A DNA stretch of 64,000 nt from Owenia fusiformis (taxonomy: Eukaryota; Annelida; Polychaeta; Sabellida; Oweniidae), in assembly GCA_903813345.2 (NCBI GenBank), contig CAIIXF020000010.1, forward strand, positions 29,444,828 to 29,508,827. The letters run 5' to 3'. Positions 46,251 to 58,928 of this stretch are shown here, piece after piece (the stretch's first letter is position 1; every line of letters begins with the position of its first letter). The translations under genes were made by a program, and so were the position numbers. Below the pieces are notes generated by a model. The model worked only from the letters and a program-made list of their open reading frames with translations, did no database searches and was not told the DNA's origin.

Positions 46251-46531
46251 TCTCCAACCGTTGCTCCATCTACCGCACTTGTATGCGTGGTGTAAAGAGA
46301 GGGGTCCAATAAACCAGAATCTGCTGTGTTGAAATAGTCAAAGGATGTTGTGCTAAAATAGTCCACCGGTGTCGTGTTGTAATGGTCCAACGATGTCGTG
46401 TTGTCATATGCTCGATTGCCGCATCCAGAAATATCTGTCGGCAATTTATTTGGACGGATGTTGAATATTAGGACTCCAGCATTGATCCAGATGAGAAGAC
46501 CAAGACTAGATATAAACCCAGCGGCCACTCC
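46251..46531 (-). CDS. copy B exon 11 with short coding repeats
   Basis: 281 bp, 33 bp longer than exon 11 of copy A. The extracellular loop after S-G-C-G contains a run of about ten-residue units of the form D-x-Y/F-N/S-T-T-x: N-T-T-S-L-D-H-Y, N-T-T-P-V-D-Y-F, S-T-T-S-F-D-Y-F. At DNA level this is a 30-bp coding minisatellite (GATGTCGTGTTGT words). Copy A has unrelated N-glycosylation sites there, so the loop evolves fast. Confidence 0.75.
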
Positions 46532-46591
46532 CTGAATGAAAGACAAACTCAACAGAAAATAATTTATAACAAGAACACAAATGTGTACAAA

Positions 46592-48070
46592 ATGTCCCCA
46601 CCAGTGGGTGATCCCATCAAATGGTTATCCTGAAAATGAGTAGACAAGACTTTACTGACACAATTTGAGGACGGAAAGTCCAAAATGGCCGCCTTAAAAT
46701 TTACCCAGAATCCCCAAAAATTAGCTAGTTCTAGATTTCCATTCTAAGAACCACCCCTGAAAATTTGAAATTGATCCGTCAAATAGTTAAAGAAGACTTT
46801 ACAGACAAGATTTTAGGATAGAAAATCCAAAATGGCTGCCTTGACATTTACCCAGAATGTCAAAAAACTAATCAGTTCTAGATTTTCATACTAAGAATCA
46901 TCCCTGAAAATTTGAAATTGATCTACCAAACGGTTCACCTGAAAACGCATAGACAAGACTTTACAGACAAGATTTTAGGACAGAAAATCTAAAATGGCTG
47001 CCTTGACATTTACCCAGAATGCCAAAAATCTAATCAGATCTAGGTTTTCATACTAAGAATCATCCCTGAAAATTTGAAATTGATCTAATAAACGGTTCAC
47101 CTGGAAATGCGTAGACAAGACTTTACAGACAAGATTTTAGGACGGAAAATCCAAAATGGCTGCCTTGACATTTACCCAGAACGCCCAAAAAATTAATCAG
47201 ATCTAGATTTTCATACTAAGAATCATCCCTGAAAATTTGTAATTGATCTACCAAACAGTTCACCTGGAAATGCGTAGACAAGACTTTACAGACAAGATTT
47301 TAAGACGGAAAATCCAAAATGGCTGCCTTGACATTTACCCAGAACGCCAAAAAACTAATCAGATCTAGATTTTCATACTAAGATTCATCCCTGAAAATTT
47401 GAAATTGATCTACCAAATGGTTCACCTGAAAACGTGTAGACAAGACTTTACAGACAAGATTTTAGGACGGAAAAAACCAAAATGGCCGACAATAAAAAAG
47501 TGATTATGAGTTTTTGCTGATTTCCTTTTACAAAATTATCACATATAACTACTGTTAACAATAACATAGGCTTTTTCAACAAAGTACACCTGAAATTATT
47601 TATAAAGCTACTAAATAGTTAAAGTATGAAAACTCAAAAACACCATTCAATATGATACAAAGTATTATCGCGCGCTAACTTTTCTTCAGACATTCAAAAT
47701 GGCTGACATGACTGGGCTAACAGGTCCAAAACCTAATCAGATGTAGAATGAAGTGAGCTGAACAAGATGTTAAAGTTTTAAAAGCAACTGTGAAGCCATT
47801 TTTCTTAAAGTTTGCAGACAAGGATTTTAGCATTTGACCTCAAAATGGCCGACAGGAAGTAGCTATCGAGTTAATTTTTTTTCATCCACATCTGTATGCA
47901 CTCATAAGTTATTCCTGAAAATTTGAAGGTGATACCTGTAGCGGTTTTGGAGAAAACTGCCGGACGTACGGACGGACAGACAGACAACCAGACAGACAGA
48001 CGGACGGACGGACGGACGGACGGACGCGCCTAGGACGACAATATGGCCCCACACTATGTGGTGGGGACAT
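46592..48070. mobile_element. tandem-repeat element with (GGAC)n tract, ATGTCCCCACCA ends
   Basis: Ends ATGTCCCCACCA (46592) and TGGTGGGGACAT (48070) are perfect complements. The left two-thirds hold about five tandem copies of a 162-bp unit starting CCAAAATGGCTGCCTTGACA; unit starts lie near 46682, 46829, 46990, 47152 and 47314, with a variant near 47476. The right part ends in a GGAC tetranucleotide run (47962-48027). This layout (short inverted ends, core of about 160-bp repeats, ACGG microsatellite) matches 'pearl'-type or HINE elements described from bivalves, as far as I recall. No ORF. Lies in copy B intron 10. Confidence 0.75.
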
Positions 48071-48717
48071 AAAAAGTGACATTGCTGATGCTCCTGAGGG
48101 AATAAAAATAAGGTCAGTAGTGAATGTAATGAGTTGAATTGGAATTTAAATACTTTATGAAGTGCTATTTGCATTTTAAATGTTGCATGATGTCTTGTGA
48201 TATATTCGAAATCTAGATTATTTATACTTCATGCTTACCCATACATTAGCACAAGGAAAAAGTATTCCGAGTGTGAACATTCCAAGTAGAGGTCCAGATA
48301 AAACACTTATTAGTTTAAGACCTATAGTTAAAACTGTTTCCTTCAATAGTTCTATTAAAAAGGCAAGTGCTATAATAGCCAGTCCGAAAACCATACCTGA
48401 AAAGCAAGATTACATTTCGTCATTGAAAATCAATTTAAATATAGGTTTTAAACACAACCTTGTGAATACCTCATTTGTAAACATGTTCAAACAGTTTTAG
48501 ATGTTTTACCCAAGTACGAATATAACATTTTGAATAAAAAGACTTACTAAAACATTTAGTGATGCGAGTAGAAAATGTCTCCGTCATATTTCGTTTATGT
48601 ATGGCTTCGTAAATAGGCTTCGTTATATCTTTAAGAAATACTGCAGCCAAAGCATTCTGCCCAGATGACATCGTGCTGGGAAGTGATCAAGTGAAAAATT
48701 AGTACCATGGGTACTGG

Positions 48718-51020
48718 GCTCACATGGTAACAGAAAAAAACGGATATAATTTTTTGTTACAACATTTTTTCAAGCCATCTGTCTCTCAGTCAATTTAAAT
48801 GGCTGAAAAAAACGGATATAATTTTTTGCCAATAATTTGTAACAAAATTATTTCATACAACTACTCTTTACAGTGACATGGCTTTTTGCAATGCAAGACA
48901 CCTGAAATTATTTGTAAAGTTAGGAAATGGGCCAAAATTGAATTTCGCGGGACAAAAATGGCGACCATTTTGAAATCAGGCAAGCTTTTGAACCAGGAGT
49001 CATAGGGGAGTTTTTTGTATTGATGTTGAACAAAAATAACTTGAAACTGGAATCCTATCGACAGAGGTTTTAAGCAAATGGTCCAGAAGAGGATTTTGCG
49101 AGACAGATGGACAAATCAATGTTAACTAAAATGGCTGAAAATAAAAAAAAACGGATATAATATTTTGTCGATTTTTTGTAACAAAATTATTTCATACAAC
49201 TACCTTTTACAGTGACATGGCTTTTTACAATGCAGGACAGCTGAAATTATTTGTAAAGCTAGGAACTTGGCAAAAAGTGAATTTCGCGAAACAAGAATGG
49301 CAACCATTTTGAAAATAGGCGAGCTTTTGAACCAAGAGTCATAGGAGAGTTTTTTGTATTGATGTTGAACAAAATTAACTTAAAATGGGAATCCTATCGA
49401 CAGAGGGTTTAAGGTTAATGGTCCAAAAGTGGATTTTGCGAGACAGATGGACAAATCAATGTTAACTAAAATGGCTGAAAATAAATAAATAGATATAATT
49501 TTTCGCTGATTTTTCGTAACAAAATTATTTCATACATCTACTCTTTACATTGACATGGATTTTTACAATGTAGGACACTTGAAATTATTTGCAAAGCTAG
49601 GAAATGGGTCAAAAGTGAATTTCGCGAGACAAAAATGGCGGCTATTTTGAAAATAGGCGAGCTTTTGAACCAGGAGTCATAGGGGAGTTTTTTGAATTGA
49701 TGTTGAACAGAAATAACTTAAAACAGGAATCCTATCGACAGAGGTTTTAAAACGTGCCACAGAAAGTGGATTTTGCGAGTCAGATAGACAAATCAATGTT
49801 AACTAAAATGGCTGAAATAAAAAAAATGGATACAATTTTCGCTGATTTTTTGTAACAAAATTATTTCATATATCTACCCTTTACATTGACATGGATTTTT
49901 ACAATGTAGGACACCTGAAATTATTTGTAAAGCTAGAAAATGGGTCAAAGGTGAATTTCGCGAGACAAAAGTGACGGCCATTTTGAAAATAGCTGAGCTT
50001 TTGAACCAAGAGTCATAGGAGAGTTTTTTGTATTGATGTTGAACAAAAATAACTTAAAATGGGAATCCTATCGACAGAGGGTTTAAGGTAAATGGTCCAA
50101 AAGTGAATTTTGCGAGACAGATGGACAAATCAACGTTAACTAAAATGGCTGAAAATAAATAAATGGATATAATTTTTCGCTGATTTTTCGTAACAAAATT
50201 GTTTCATGCATCTACTCTTTACTTTGCAATGGATTTCTACAATGTAGGGCACTTGAAATTATTTGTAAAGCTAGGAAATGGGTCAAAAGTGAATTTCGCC
50301 AGACAAAAATGGCGGCCATTTTGAAAATAGGCGAGCTTTTGAACCAGGAGTCATAGCGGAGTTTTCTGAATTCATGTTGAACAGAAATAACTTAAAACAG
50401 GAATCCTATCGACAGAGGTTTTAAAACATGCCACTGTTATTGACAGAAAGTGGATTTCGCGAGTCAGATAGACAAATCAATGTTAACTAAAATGGCTGAA
50501 AATAAAAAAATGGATACAATTTTTCGCTGATTTTTTGTAACAAAATTATTTCATATATCTAATCTTTACATTGACATGGATTTTTACAATGTAGGACACC
50601 TGAAATTATTTGTAAAGCTAGGAAATGGGCCAAAAGTGAATTTCGCGAGACAAAAGTGACCGCCATTTTGAAAATAGGCGAGCTTTTGAACCAGGAGTCA
50701 TAGGGGGGTTTTCTGTATTGATGTTGAACAGAAATAACTTAAAACAGGAATCCTATCGACAGAGGTTAGCTAGGAAATGGGCTAAAAGTGAATTTCGCGA
50801 GACAAAAGTGACGGCCATTTTGAAAATAGGCGAGCTTTTGAACCAGGAGTCATAGGGGGGTTTTCTGTATTGATGTTGAACAGAAATAACTTAAAACAGG
50901 AATCCTATCGACAGAGGTTTTAAAACGTGCCACTATTGTTGACGGACAGACGGACGGACGGACGGACAGACGGACGGACAGACGGACAAGTGAGTGATTG
51001 CAAAAGCTCACCATGTGAGC
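48718..51020. mobile_element. tandem-repeat element with (GGAC)n tract, GCTCACATGGT ends
   Basis: Ends GCTCACATGGT (48718) and ACCATGTGAGC (51020). The core has about six copies of a 337-bp unit beginning AAAATGGCTGAAA (starts near 48799, 49129, 49469, 49806, 50144, 50488), then a partial copy after an internal deletion near 50766. A GGAC/GACA run (50940-50988) follows. Units contain AATTTCGCGAGACAAAA, GAGCTTTTGAACCAGGAGTC and AATCCTATCGACAGAGG. Same architecture as 46592-48070 but different sequence. Lies in copy B intron 8, starting 42 bases before exon 9 on the plus axis. Confidence 0.75.
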
Positions 51021-51460
51021 TAAAAAGAACTTATTTAAGGTACATCGATTTCTAGTTAATATAAGACCTAAATAATGGTGGTAAAATGTTGAACCATCAT
51101 GTACTGTTGAATCATTATCTTGGAAGTGCCGATTCACAGTTTAGGAAACGTTATACAAATGTAAAGCAAGTGCAAATAAAAAGATCTGGTCAATATTTTA
51201 TCAACCAAAATAAGCAACTTTAAACTAAGTTGATTATACCCTCGTCAGAACGGATTGGCGTCCGCACTGTGTTGATACGGCAAAGGGCGCAGTTATGCCA
51301 ACGAGTGCTTCTGCATATTTATGCCACTATGTATTGAACGTCCTTATATCACATATTGATTATACCCATACCTCATTGCTGCAGCGGCGATAGTCACAAT
51401 AAACAATCCCGGCATTCCTTTCAGAGAACCAAACAAATCCATCACCAAATGTGCAGGCAT

Positions 51461-52338
51461 CTATAAGAATGGCTGTTATAATTGCACTCGATTTTCATTG
51501 AAAATAATTCACAACTATTCCGACGATTGAGGAGCGATATGGATATAACGATGCATAACTGTAGCAAGCGGGTGCTCTAGAGGTTCATAGGAACCCCCCG
51601 GTTAAATTCCCTAAATTTCCCTTGCCCTATTTAATTACACTAAAATAAGTATGATTTGATGCGTTCATATATGAAGCTTATATTCGGATTAGCAGGTTGG
51701 GTCAAAAAATAAATATTTCTAGTCTCAGAGATCGTTAGTTTAGTCCATTACACGTCAGTGTAATTGTTTGTTTAACTATGGATGATGGTTCCCAATTGAC
51801 TTGAGTAATTTACCTATAAAGACGACGTTCATTGCAATCGACATGTTGCAATATTATGACACCTTTTAGATGACTCCCTGGAAGTCCCCAGCAAATATAA
51901 ACGATTTTGGTATGAATTGCGTGAACAAGCAGTGTATAGCGCAATATTTGATTACTGATAATATTTAATTGCGAAGACAAACAATTTTGCAATTATGGCC
52001 TTATTTTATGACTAGACAAAGTTTGATCCATAACACATACATGTCAGCCTATGGGATGCATCAATGCACCAAGGACGTCTATAGACGGCCTTGAATGCAC
52101 CTTCAATTCGGTTGGAGAAGAAGATCTAATAATCCTGTTTCAAAAAATTTAACCCTTCAAAGACTTATCATGCCCAACGTACGTTGGTACTAGGGTAACA
52201 GGTACGAGTTCTTTTATACAAAGCTTAGTATTTTGAAATAGCTTTGAGCAAAATGAAACGCATGATTCAAATTTAGCAACTCCCCAATATATTTAAAACG
52301 AATTCAGCATAGATTTTCGTGTTTGAACGAGCGTTTAA
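51461..52338. other. copy B intron 7, unassigned part
   Basis: No exon or paired repeats recognised. Confidence 0.35.
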
Positions 52339-52828
52339 CACCCCAGTCACATTTCCCACGGCCGCCGTGCGGTCTATCATTTCTGCGGCCAGTCGCTTTT
52401 CTACGCTCGCCGTCGAATTTCTGCCCTCTCATACTTTTGCAGTCATATTTCCCACGGCAGCCGCACGGTGAATTTTAAATTTCTGTTGATAAATAATACT
52501 TTTTTTCATTTTATTTACATCAGGACAATTTGTAAATGTTATTCATAGTGCTAGGATGTAATATCAAATGAAAAGTGATCGTGAAACATTGACAAATAAT
52601 GATTCAATCTTGTTGAGCCAGTTGATTTCTACGGGGACCTCAGAAATGAACAAATATCATAACTCCAAGTTATAATTTCTACGGCGACCCTGCGACCTGT
52701 AAAAACTGGATACGCCGTACGGAGACCGTAAGGCGAGCGTAGTTTTCCTACGCTCGCCGCAGAAATACACTGATTTAATTGATCTGCGGTCGACTTGCGG
52801 CCGTCGTGCGACAAATGTGACTGGGGTG
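52339..52828. mobile_element. PIF/Harbinger-like MITE, TAA duplication
   Basis: Starts CACCCCAGTCACATTT and ends AAATGTGACTGGGGTG, perfect complements, flanked on both sides by TAA (52336-52338 and 52829-52831). TWA-type duplications are a PIF/Harbinger trait. The GC-rich subterminal part (CCACGGCCGCCGTGCGG; GCGGCCGTCGTGCG) has a composition unlike its surroundings. 490 bp. Shares the AAATGTGACT end with the cluster at 2990-3735. Confidence 0.82.
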
Positions 52829-53050
52829 TAATTGGCACTATTTTGTCAAACAATAACACCTGAACAATTCTGGTTTTGTTGGAATGCAAACAACACAACA
52901 ATTTCAGATACAATATTTCCCAAAACACGGAAATGCCCAAGGACGCCTGGTGAATTGAAGGAGCTGAAAGGCAGCAATATTTTTGATTAATAATGCTCTC
53001 ATAACAATCAATTTTTCATACATATAACCTATCATTATTTACCTTATTTA

Positions 53051-54158
53051 GTAGCCCGGACAGAATTGTTCAATGGTCACTTTTTCTTTCATAACTTTTT
53101 TAATTTTCAGCATTATCAAGATCTGATAACATATTTGAAAAGTAGAGTAAAATTCTGACATACAAAAAAAATATTAAGGAACATCTGTTAATTTATTAAT
53201 ATTATAGGCGTTCATAGTATGAGTGACGCAAATACATAATTCACCATTTTGTGTCATATTTGTTCAAAAATGGCGGCATGTTTTGTGGTTTGAATGTTCA
53301 GTTGAAAGTAAATATTTAAGAAATGTCATAGGCCTAAGAAATCATGTAGACTGCTGCCTTGGTATGAGGTAATGACTGCATTTATAAGCTTTTGTTTTAA
53401 ATTGACTTGCTTTATGTATACCAGTACTTAAAAAGGTGTGCACATTGTATGTACAGTATATTGGTAAGGTCGCAGGACTTAACGTTTTTTGGCCCTTCCA
53501 TTGTTACTCGTAGTGGATTAGCAGCCCTAGTTCGTTAACCTGTGCAACTATAGGGTCATACTGCCACAGTTTGTAATGTCTTTCCCAACCACACGCCTCT
53601 TAACCCATCCTTGGCATGCATGTGAATTGTTCTTCAGCTTTTCAATGGCCTCTGAGATGGCTGTTTGGAGCTCTTGAAAAGATTGAGGACCTACTCTCAT
53701 CACACCCCGCACATTGGGACGCCACCTTTTCAAATCCTCTTGAACACAACCTCGAAAATTTCAATAGAGTTGATGTCATTTACCCTCGGAGGGAGTTAAT
53801 TTCTTGTATTTGATGAATGGTCAGTTGCTGCTGCATTACATCAGGATTGTTAAGGTGGCAGTATGGCCCTTTAGTCCTATGGCAATCTTTAAATATTAGC
53901 TTTCAACTGAACATTCAAATTCACAAAATATGCCGCCATTTTGAACAAATATGAGGCAAAATGATGAATTATGTATTTGCGTCAGTCATACTATGAACGC
54001 CTATAATATTAATAAATTAAGAGATGTTCCTTAAATATATTTTTTGTATGTCAGAATTTTACTCTAGTTTTCAAATATGTGATCAGACTATGATAATACT
54101 GAAAATTAAAAAAGTTATTAAAGAAAAAGTGACCATTGAACAATTCTGTCCGGGCTAC
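53051..54158 (-). mobile_element. Tc1-like element with long inverted arms beside a splice donor
   Basis: Starts GTAGCCCGGACAGAATTG and ends CAATTCTGTCCGGGCTAC, flanked by TA. Arms extend about 260 bp each (53051-53310 and 53900-54158). A minus-strand remnant (53548-53733) looks like the very C-terminus of a Tc1 transposase: S-F-Q-E-L-Q-T-A-I-S-E-A-I-E-K-L, then C-x-x-x-V. The right end is nine bases from the exon-7 boundary of copy B (54168). Confidence 0.78.
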
Positions 54159-55730
54159 TATATTTACCTGATCAGCCAAATTAACATGGCCAAGTTTGAT
54201 GGGATCACAATAGGCATATGTGGCAAACATCACCACTCCAACTAAAGTCGACAAGGCCAGGATTATTGCAGAGTGAATTAAGCTGAGGTACAATGCACTA
54301 AAGAAAACGACAAACATACATGTGAATGATGATAAGTATATTGTAGTTTTTATAAGTCATTAAACAGTTCATTAATAAATGTTTGTAACCAAAAGCATAA
54401 TATTTAGTTCACTAAATGGGAACGAACAATCTTGTGTACTGATAAATTATTTGGTTCGTAATATTTAAACAATTTTTTTATTCAAGTTTCTGTCTCGTAT
54501 CTTTGTTTTATTTTGTCAAGGCAAACAATAGAGAGGTTTGTTTTTAGAGAACCTCTACGCCAGCGTGTATAGATTCAACCCGCGTAGAATACGCCCACGC
54601 TCCCGAACCACTTTCCCAGGGACTAATTACAATTACACTAGGTACTTTCGAATATCAATCTAATTCATAAAGAATCGTAATTCTACATGTACACGTACAG
54701 TTTTTTTTAAAACGTGTAAATTATCAAGGTTAATGTCCGAGGCTTAAAACAATATATTTTGATACTCAACGTTTTGGCAGTTTAAAGTCCCTGCCTGCAT
54801 TTATTAGTTATACAAGTATTGTCCTGTGCATAATTTTGAAACCTTGTCCTAATTTTTCACAAACCTTTGTTGATTCTGAAATAGTTTCCAAATTGTACAC
54901 AGCATTTAGACTTTTTAATTGGGAAATTTCTAAAATGACTGCCATGTGATTCTAGAATTCATATTAGTGTTACGTGACATCACGATTGCTTGTTTCTAGG
55001 TTACAAGATCACAATTACTCGTTTCTAGGTAGCAACAGTTTTTTTTTTTATTAAAATGGCACAGCAAAAGAAACAGTTGAAAAAAGTCTGCAATATTCTT
55101 ACCCCTGAGCACGCTTTTTAGTTTTTAATGCAAGATATCTCTGTACAAACTGTTGGTTAGCTGCATGTAAAGCCACGCTATATCCCCCGAGCCCAATAAC
55201 CACACCCCATACAGAGTGCCGTGTCGTTGGATCTGGGTTTATTCTAAAAAGAGAGCAGCGGGTTTGTCGTTACTTAGCACCCTCAATCAGTTCAACAGTA
55301 TACAGTGTACGTGTAATTATCATCGACTTATTAATCACATGCTTAATAAGACCGTTACCATCATGATCATTATGACCGTGATTATAATAACAATTAAACG
55401 ATTTATTTGATCCATGATAGTTAACCCTCAAATTTTTTTTTGGAAATAATTATTCAATCAACATGAAATTCCATTACATTCTAAACGTATTCATTTCCGT
55501 TTAGATTAAACAAACCAGGTGTAAAATGCACGATGACTTTTGTACTACTTGATGTCAAAGAACACAACTTACAATAAGTTATTTTCAAATAACATAATAT
55601 TATATATAAATGCTTCCAAGTGCCATAAACTGCTAAGACATTCGTTGCCGTGTGAAAGGTAGTTGAATAACTTATTCAAAACTGACATCAGAATGAAAAA
55701 AGATGCTTTGGATGCAGTTATTGCAAAATA

Positions 55731-56781
55731 CAGGGTGATCACTAAGTTCTGGGAATTGGTCTGTCATTTCAATATTTTTCAACCAAATCAGTTGAAACTT
55801 CCAGCAAATGTACATTGTATAATTCTGAATTGACAGACAATGTTTCATATACATATCACTTTTACAATTTATTTTATTGCAATTATAAAAAAAGTAAAAG
55901 TGGTCAGCGGGTCAGCAAATTTTGACTGACGTTAATTTGAAAAATATCCTGCTAAAACATATTCATCTTGCCTAGATCGTTGGTTCAAACTTATTGTACT
56001 AGAGGCAGAACAGTACTCTTGAAGTCATTTATTCAGAAGTATTCTTCATTGCTGGAAGGATCATTTCATTTATAATGATTTCCATAGGCCTGAATGCCTA
56101 TGTATTGTTCTCAAACCTACTGTAGTCCATGAAGTTGCTTTCCAGTCCTCCCCTTGGTATCCCTTTAAAATTTGCTCAAGCTGTTGAGATCAGTCCCTCA
56201 TTGGAACCAAACTTATGATGATCTCTATATGAAGCTTCAACAGTCAAATTTAGTGAACCTAATGGTGGTTCATCTGGTGAATATGGGGCATGAACAACTT
56301 GTGTGAACCTTAATTTTTCAAGACTAGTATGGGCAATTTGAGGAATGGGAAGAAGCATAGTCACAATGGAAGATAACTCCCCGCTATTTTGAGTCATGAT
56401 TGTGACTTTGAGAGTCTGACCAATGATAAAAAAATTGAGCAAAGTGGACTATTATATCACAATACAGATGTTACTTTAAAAACTAAACTTAGAAATATTT
56501 GAAAACATAAAAAATCACAGAAATTTCTCTACCAAATAGGTATTAATTAACCATACTTTTGGATTAAGTAAAATAAAAATGAATTCAAGTTTTTCTTGAC
56601 CCGCTACGCCATTTGTCATGTTGCTATAGTAACAATAATTATCCATTGTGACATCATATGACAATGAAACTGTTTTATCCAACCCAAAACTATATTCTCC
56701 ATTTACCTTGAAAATTTCAAGTAGATTGGTTGAAAAATAATGAAATGACAGATAAATTCCCAGAACTTAGTGATCACCCTG
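55731..56781 (-). mobile_element. mariner element with truncated transposase
   Basis: Starts CAGGGTGATCACTAAGTTCT, ends AGAACTTAGTGATCACCCTG, flanked by TA. Inner arms also pair (GTCATTTCAATATTTTTCAA near 55760 and its complement near 56725). The middle carries a minus-strand mariner C-terminal fragment. Lies in copy B intron 5. Confidence 0.85.
56176..56442 (-). pseudogene. mariner transposase C-terminal fragment
   Basis: Residues about 48-86 read V-V-H-A-P-Y-S-P-D-E-P-P, then F-G-S-N-E-G-L-I-S-T-A. Mariner (DD34D) transposases have H-P-P-Y-S-P-D-L-A-P-S-D-F, where the final Asp is catalytic, followed by a helix with F-x-S-D-E-E-V. Here the S-D-F region reads L-G-S, so the catalytic Asp is lost. 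Further downstream codons (W-K-A-T-S-W, G-L-W-K-S-L) follow the family only loosely. Confidence 0.72.
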
Positions 56782-57642
56782 TATAGCCCGGGGTCCAAAC
56801 ATATAAAGGTTGTAAAAACAACTGAGGTTTAAGGTAATTGTACTTACATAATATACTTACTCATCAAACTGAATTCTTCCAAACTCATTTGCTATTTCAA
56901 AAACTCGGCCTATACCACCGAGACGGATAGAACCCTGAATTACTATAGCAAGACACCCACAGAATATCAAGCTAAGTTGCAATACATCGGCCCAAACAAC
57001 CGCTTTCATACCACCCTGGAATTATAAACATCTTTTCATCTAAGAAATTGAGATTTTGTATTGAATAATATATATTTTGAGTTTTCAGCCGAAAATATTT
57101 TCTCTTGTCAAAACCATGAAAATCGTCGATTGGAAATGGGTCGTTCAAAACAATGCATATTGCAAAATGAACTATACATGTAGATACATAAAATAAACAT
57201 ACCGATACAAATCATATTAGGGTTATGTACTTGGAAGTTTTGGATACAGGGTTTATCCTAAGGGAAGTATGTGTATCTCTAAAGCGAGGGACATACTCGT
57301 ACAAATATTTTCTGAAGGATAAACCATGTAGCTGACCGCGAATAACAAATGTATTCCATACTTACTGAGGTTCTAGGCAAAGTTTATTAGTACTATCCCA
57401 TATAAAAATCTTTGAACTATTTTTTATTTATTTTTCTTATTTGGTAAAGATTTAGATAAAAACAAAATTATCAATAGACTACCGCCATATGAATGATTAA
57501 AGTAACGAAATCAGAGTGCGCTAATTCACAAAATTTTCAAATAACAAGAAGTCAAAATGTTAGATATGACTCACAAGGAACGTGTATACCACACACACCA
57601 ATCCGTTTAGTATCACTGTTCCTACGAAAGGAATTCCACTAG

Positions 57643-58928
57643 CTAAAAAAGATTAATCAATTTAGTGTAAACGGAAATACAAAGTAAATAATATCAAACA
57701 ATGGAACTTATAATTCGTATTTTACTGTCCCTACAGTCTGTTAAACTGCTTCAAAGCCAAGCAGTTGAACCTGAAAAATAAGAAATGTAAAGACTATTGT
57801 GCAATAATATATGAAACAATATATTCATAAATTGCACAAGAATGACATTAGTATATCTTGTCTTGGATTGGTTGTGGATTGTCTGATAAAGTCTGTAGCC
57901 TCTTATATTTTGATGCTTCCCTGCCATGTAAATTCTCCAAAAATAAAATGGCAGATAGATCTCAAATTACTGAAATATACAAAAATGTCATTCTGTGCAA
58001 TCTGGCAATATGAAAATGTTTTTTTCCATATATAAGAAAATATAAGAACATATTTCCAATTTACATTTGTATACCAGGTACTTGTGTTATTCAAGTTCAG
58101 ATTCCATTGCCTTTCAAACTTATTTTCGTATATTATCTTTGAAGTAGTTTAATAGACAGTGGAAGCAAATAAATAAGTCAGTTTATCCTGTATGTAAGTA
58201 TGTCACCGTATGTAAAGAATCATACAAATACGATGAAAAGAATCTGATTTCGTCATTAATTAAAAAAAGGCAAGCAATCATGAATACGTTTCACGACATC
58301 GTTTCGATGTCAATTCCACGTGCGATAACCGAAACAGATTGGATTTAACAAATAATAATATATATTTCAGTTTAGTCAATTTTACAATAAAATACAGTTT
58401 TTATGGAAAATTAATGAAAATTTAATGACGCTTGAAATAAGTATATTAAATTACACAATAGTTTTAATAAATGTTTATTGGAAATAGAAAAGGTACAAAA
58501 GAAAAAGAAAAAGGGAATCATTTGAAGGGAGAGTTTGCAATTATGAGTATTCAGGATCGATGTGTCTAATCTCTATAACAATCATCTGTTAGTCAATAAT
58601 GCAGTTTAACTCCTGGTTGGCCAATGTACCCCCCCCTAGGATGTCACCCTGCACCACTAACCAACTTGTTGAACAACAAATATAAAGCGGTGTTATAAAA
58701 TAGATAATTATTGTCATTGTCGAAATTTATATCACGTTGAATCAAGTTAACTATAACGTTTAGTCTAGTTACTCTGTATGAAATAACAACATAAAAATAG
58801 CAAAACAATATAATGTAACATTAGTGTTTATGTAGTTCCATTTTGCACGTGTTTTAGGTCACGTCTTGCAACATGATGTGATTTTGTCTGGGTAAATAAT
58901 TACTGTAATTATAGTCAAACACATTTAC
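57643..58928. other. copy B intron 3, nothing recognised
   Basis: No transposon ends or exons recognised. The largest stretch of copy B intron I cannot assign. Confidence 0.4.

Noticed and set aside
46592-51020. CRISPR-like arrays (regular 162-bp and 337-bp repeats)
   Set aside because: Units are contiguous tandem repeats without unique spacers, in animal introns.
57720-57775. Possible extra exon in copy B (TTTTTCAG followed by G-T-T-C-A-A-C-T-G)
   Set aside because: The frame stops after nine codons and phases of exons 3 and 4 already join without it.
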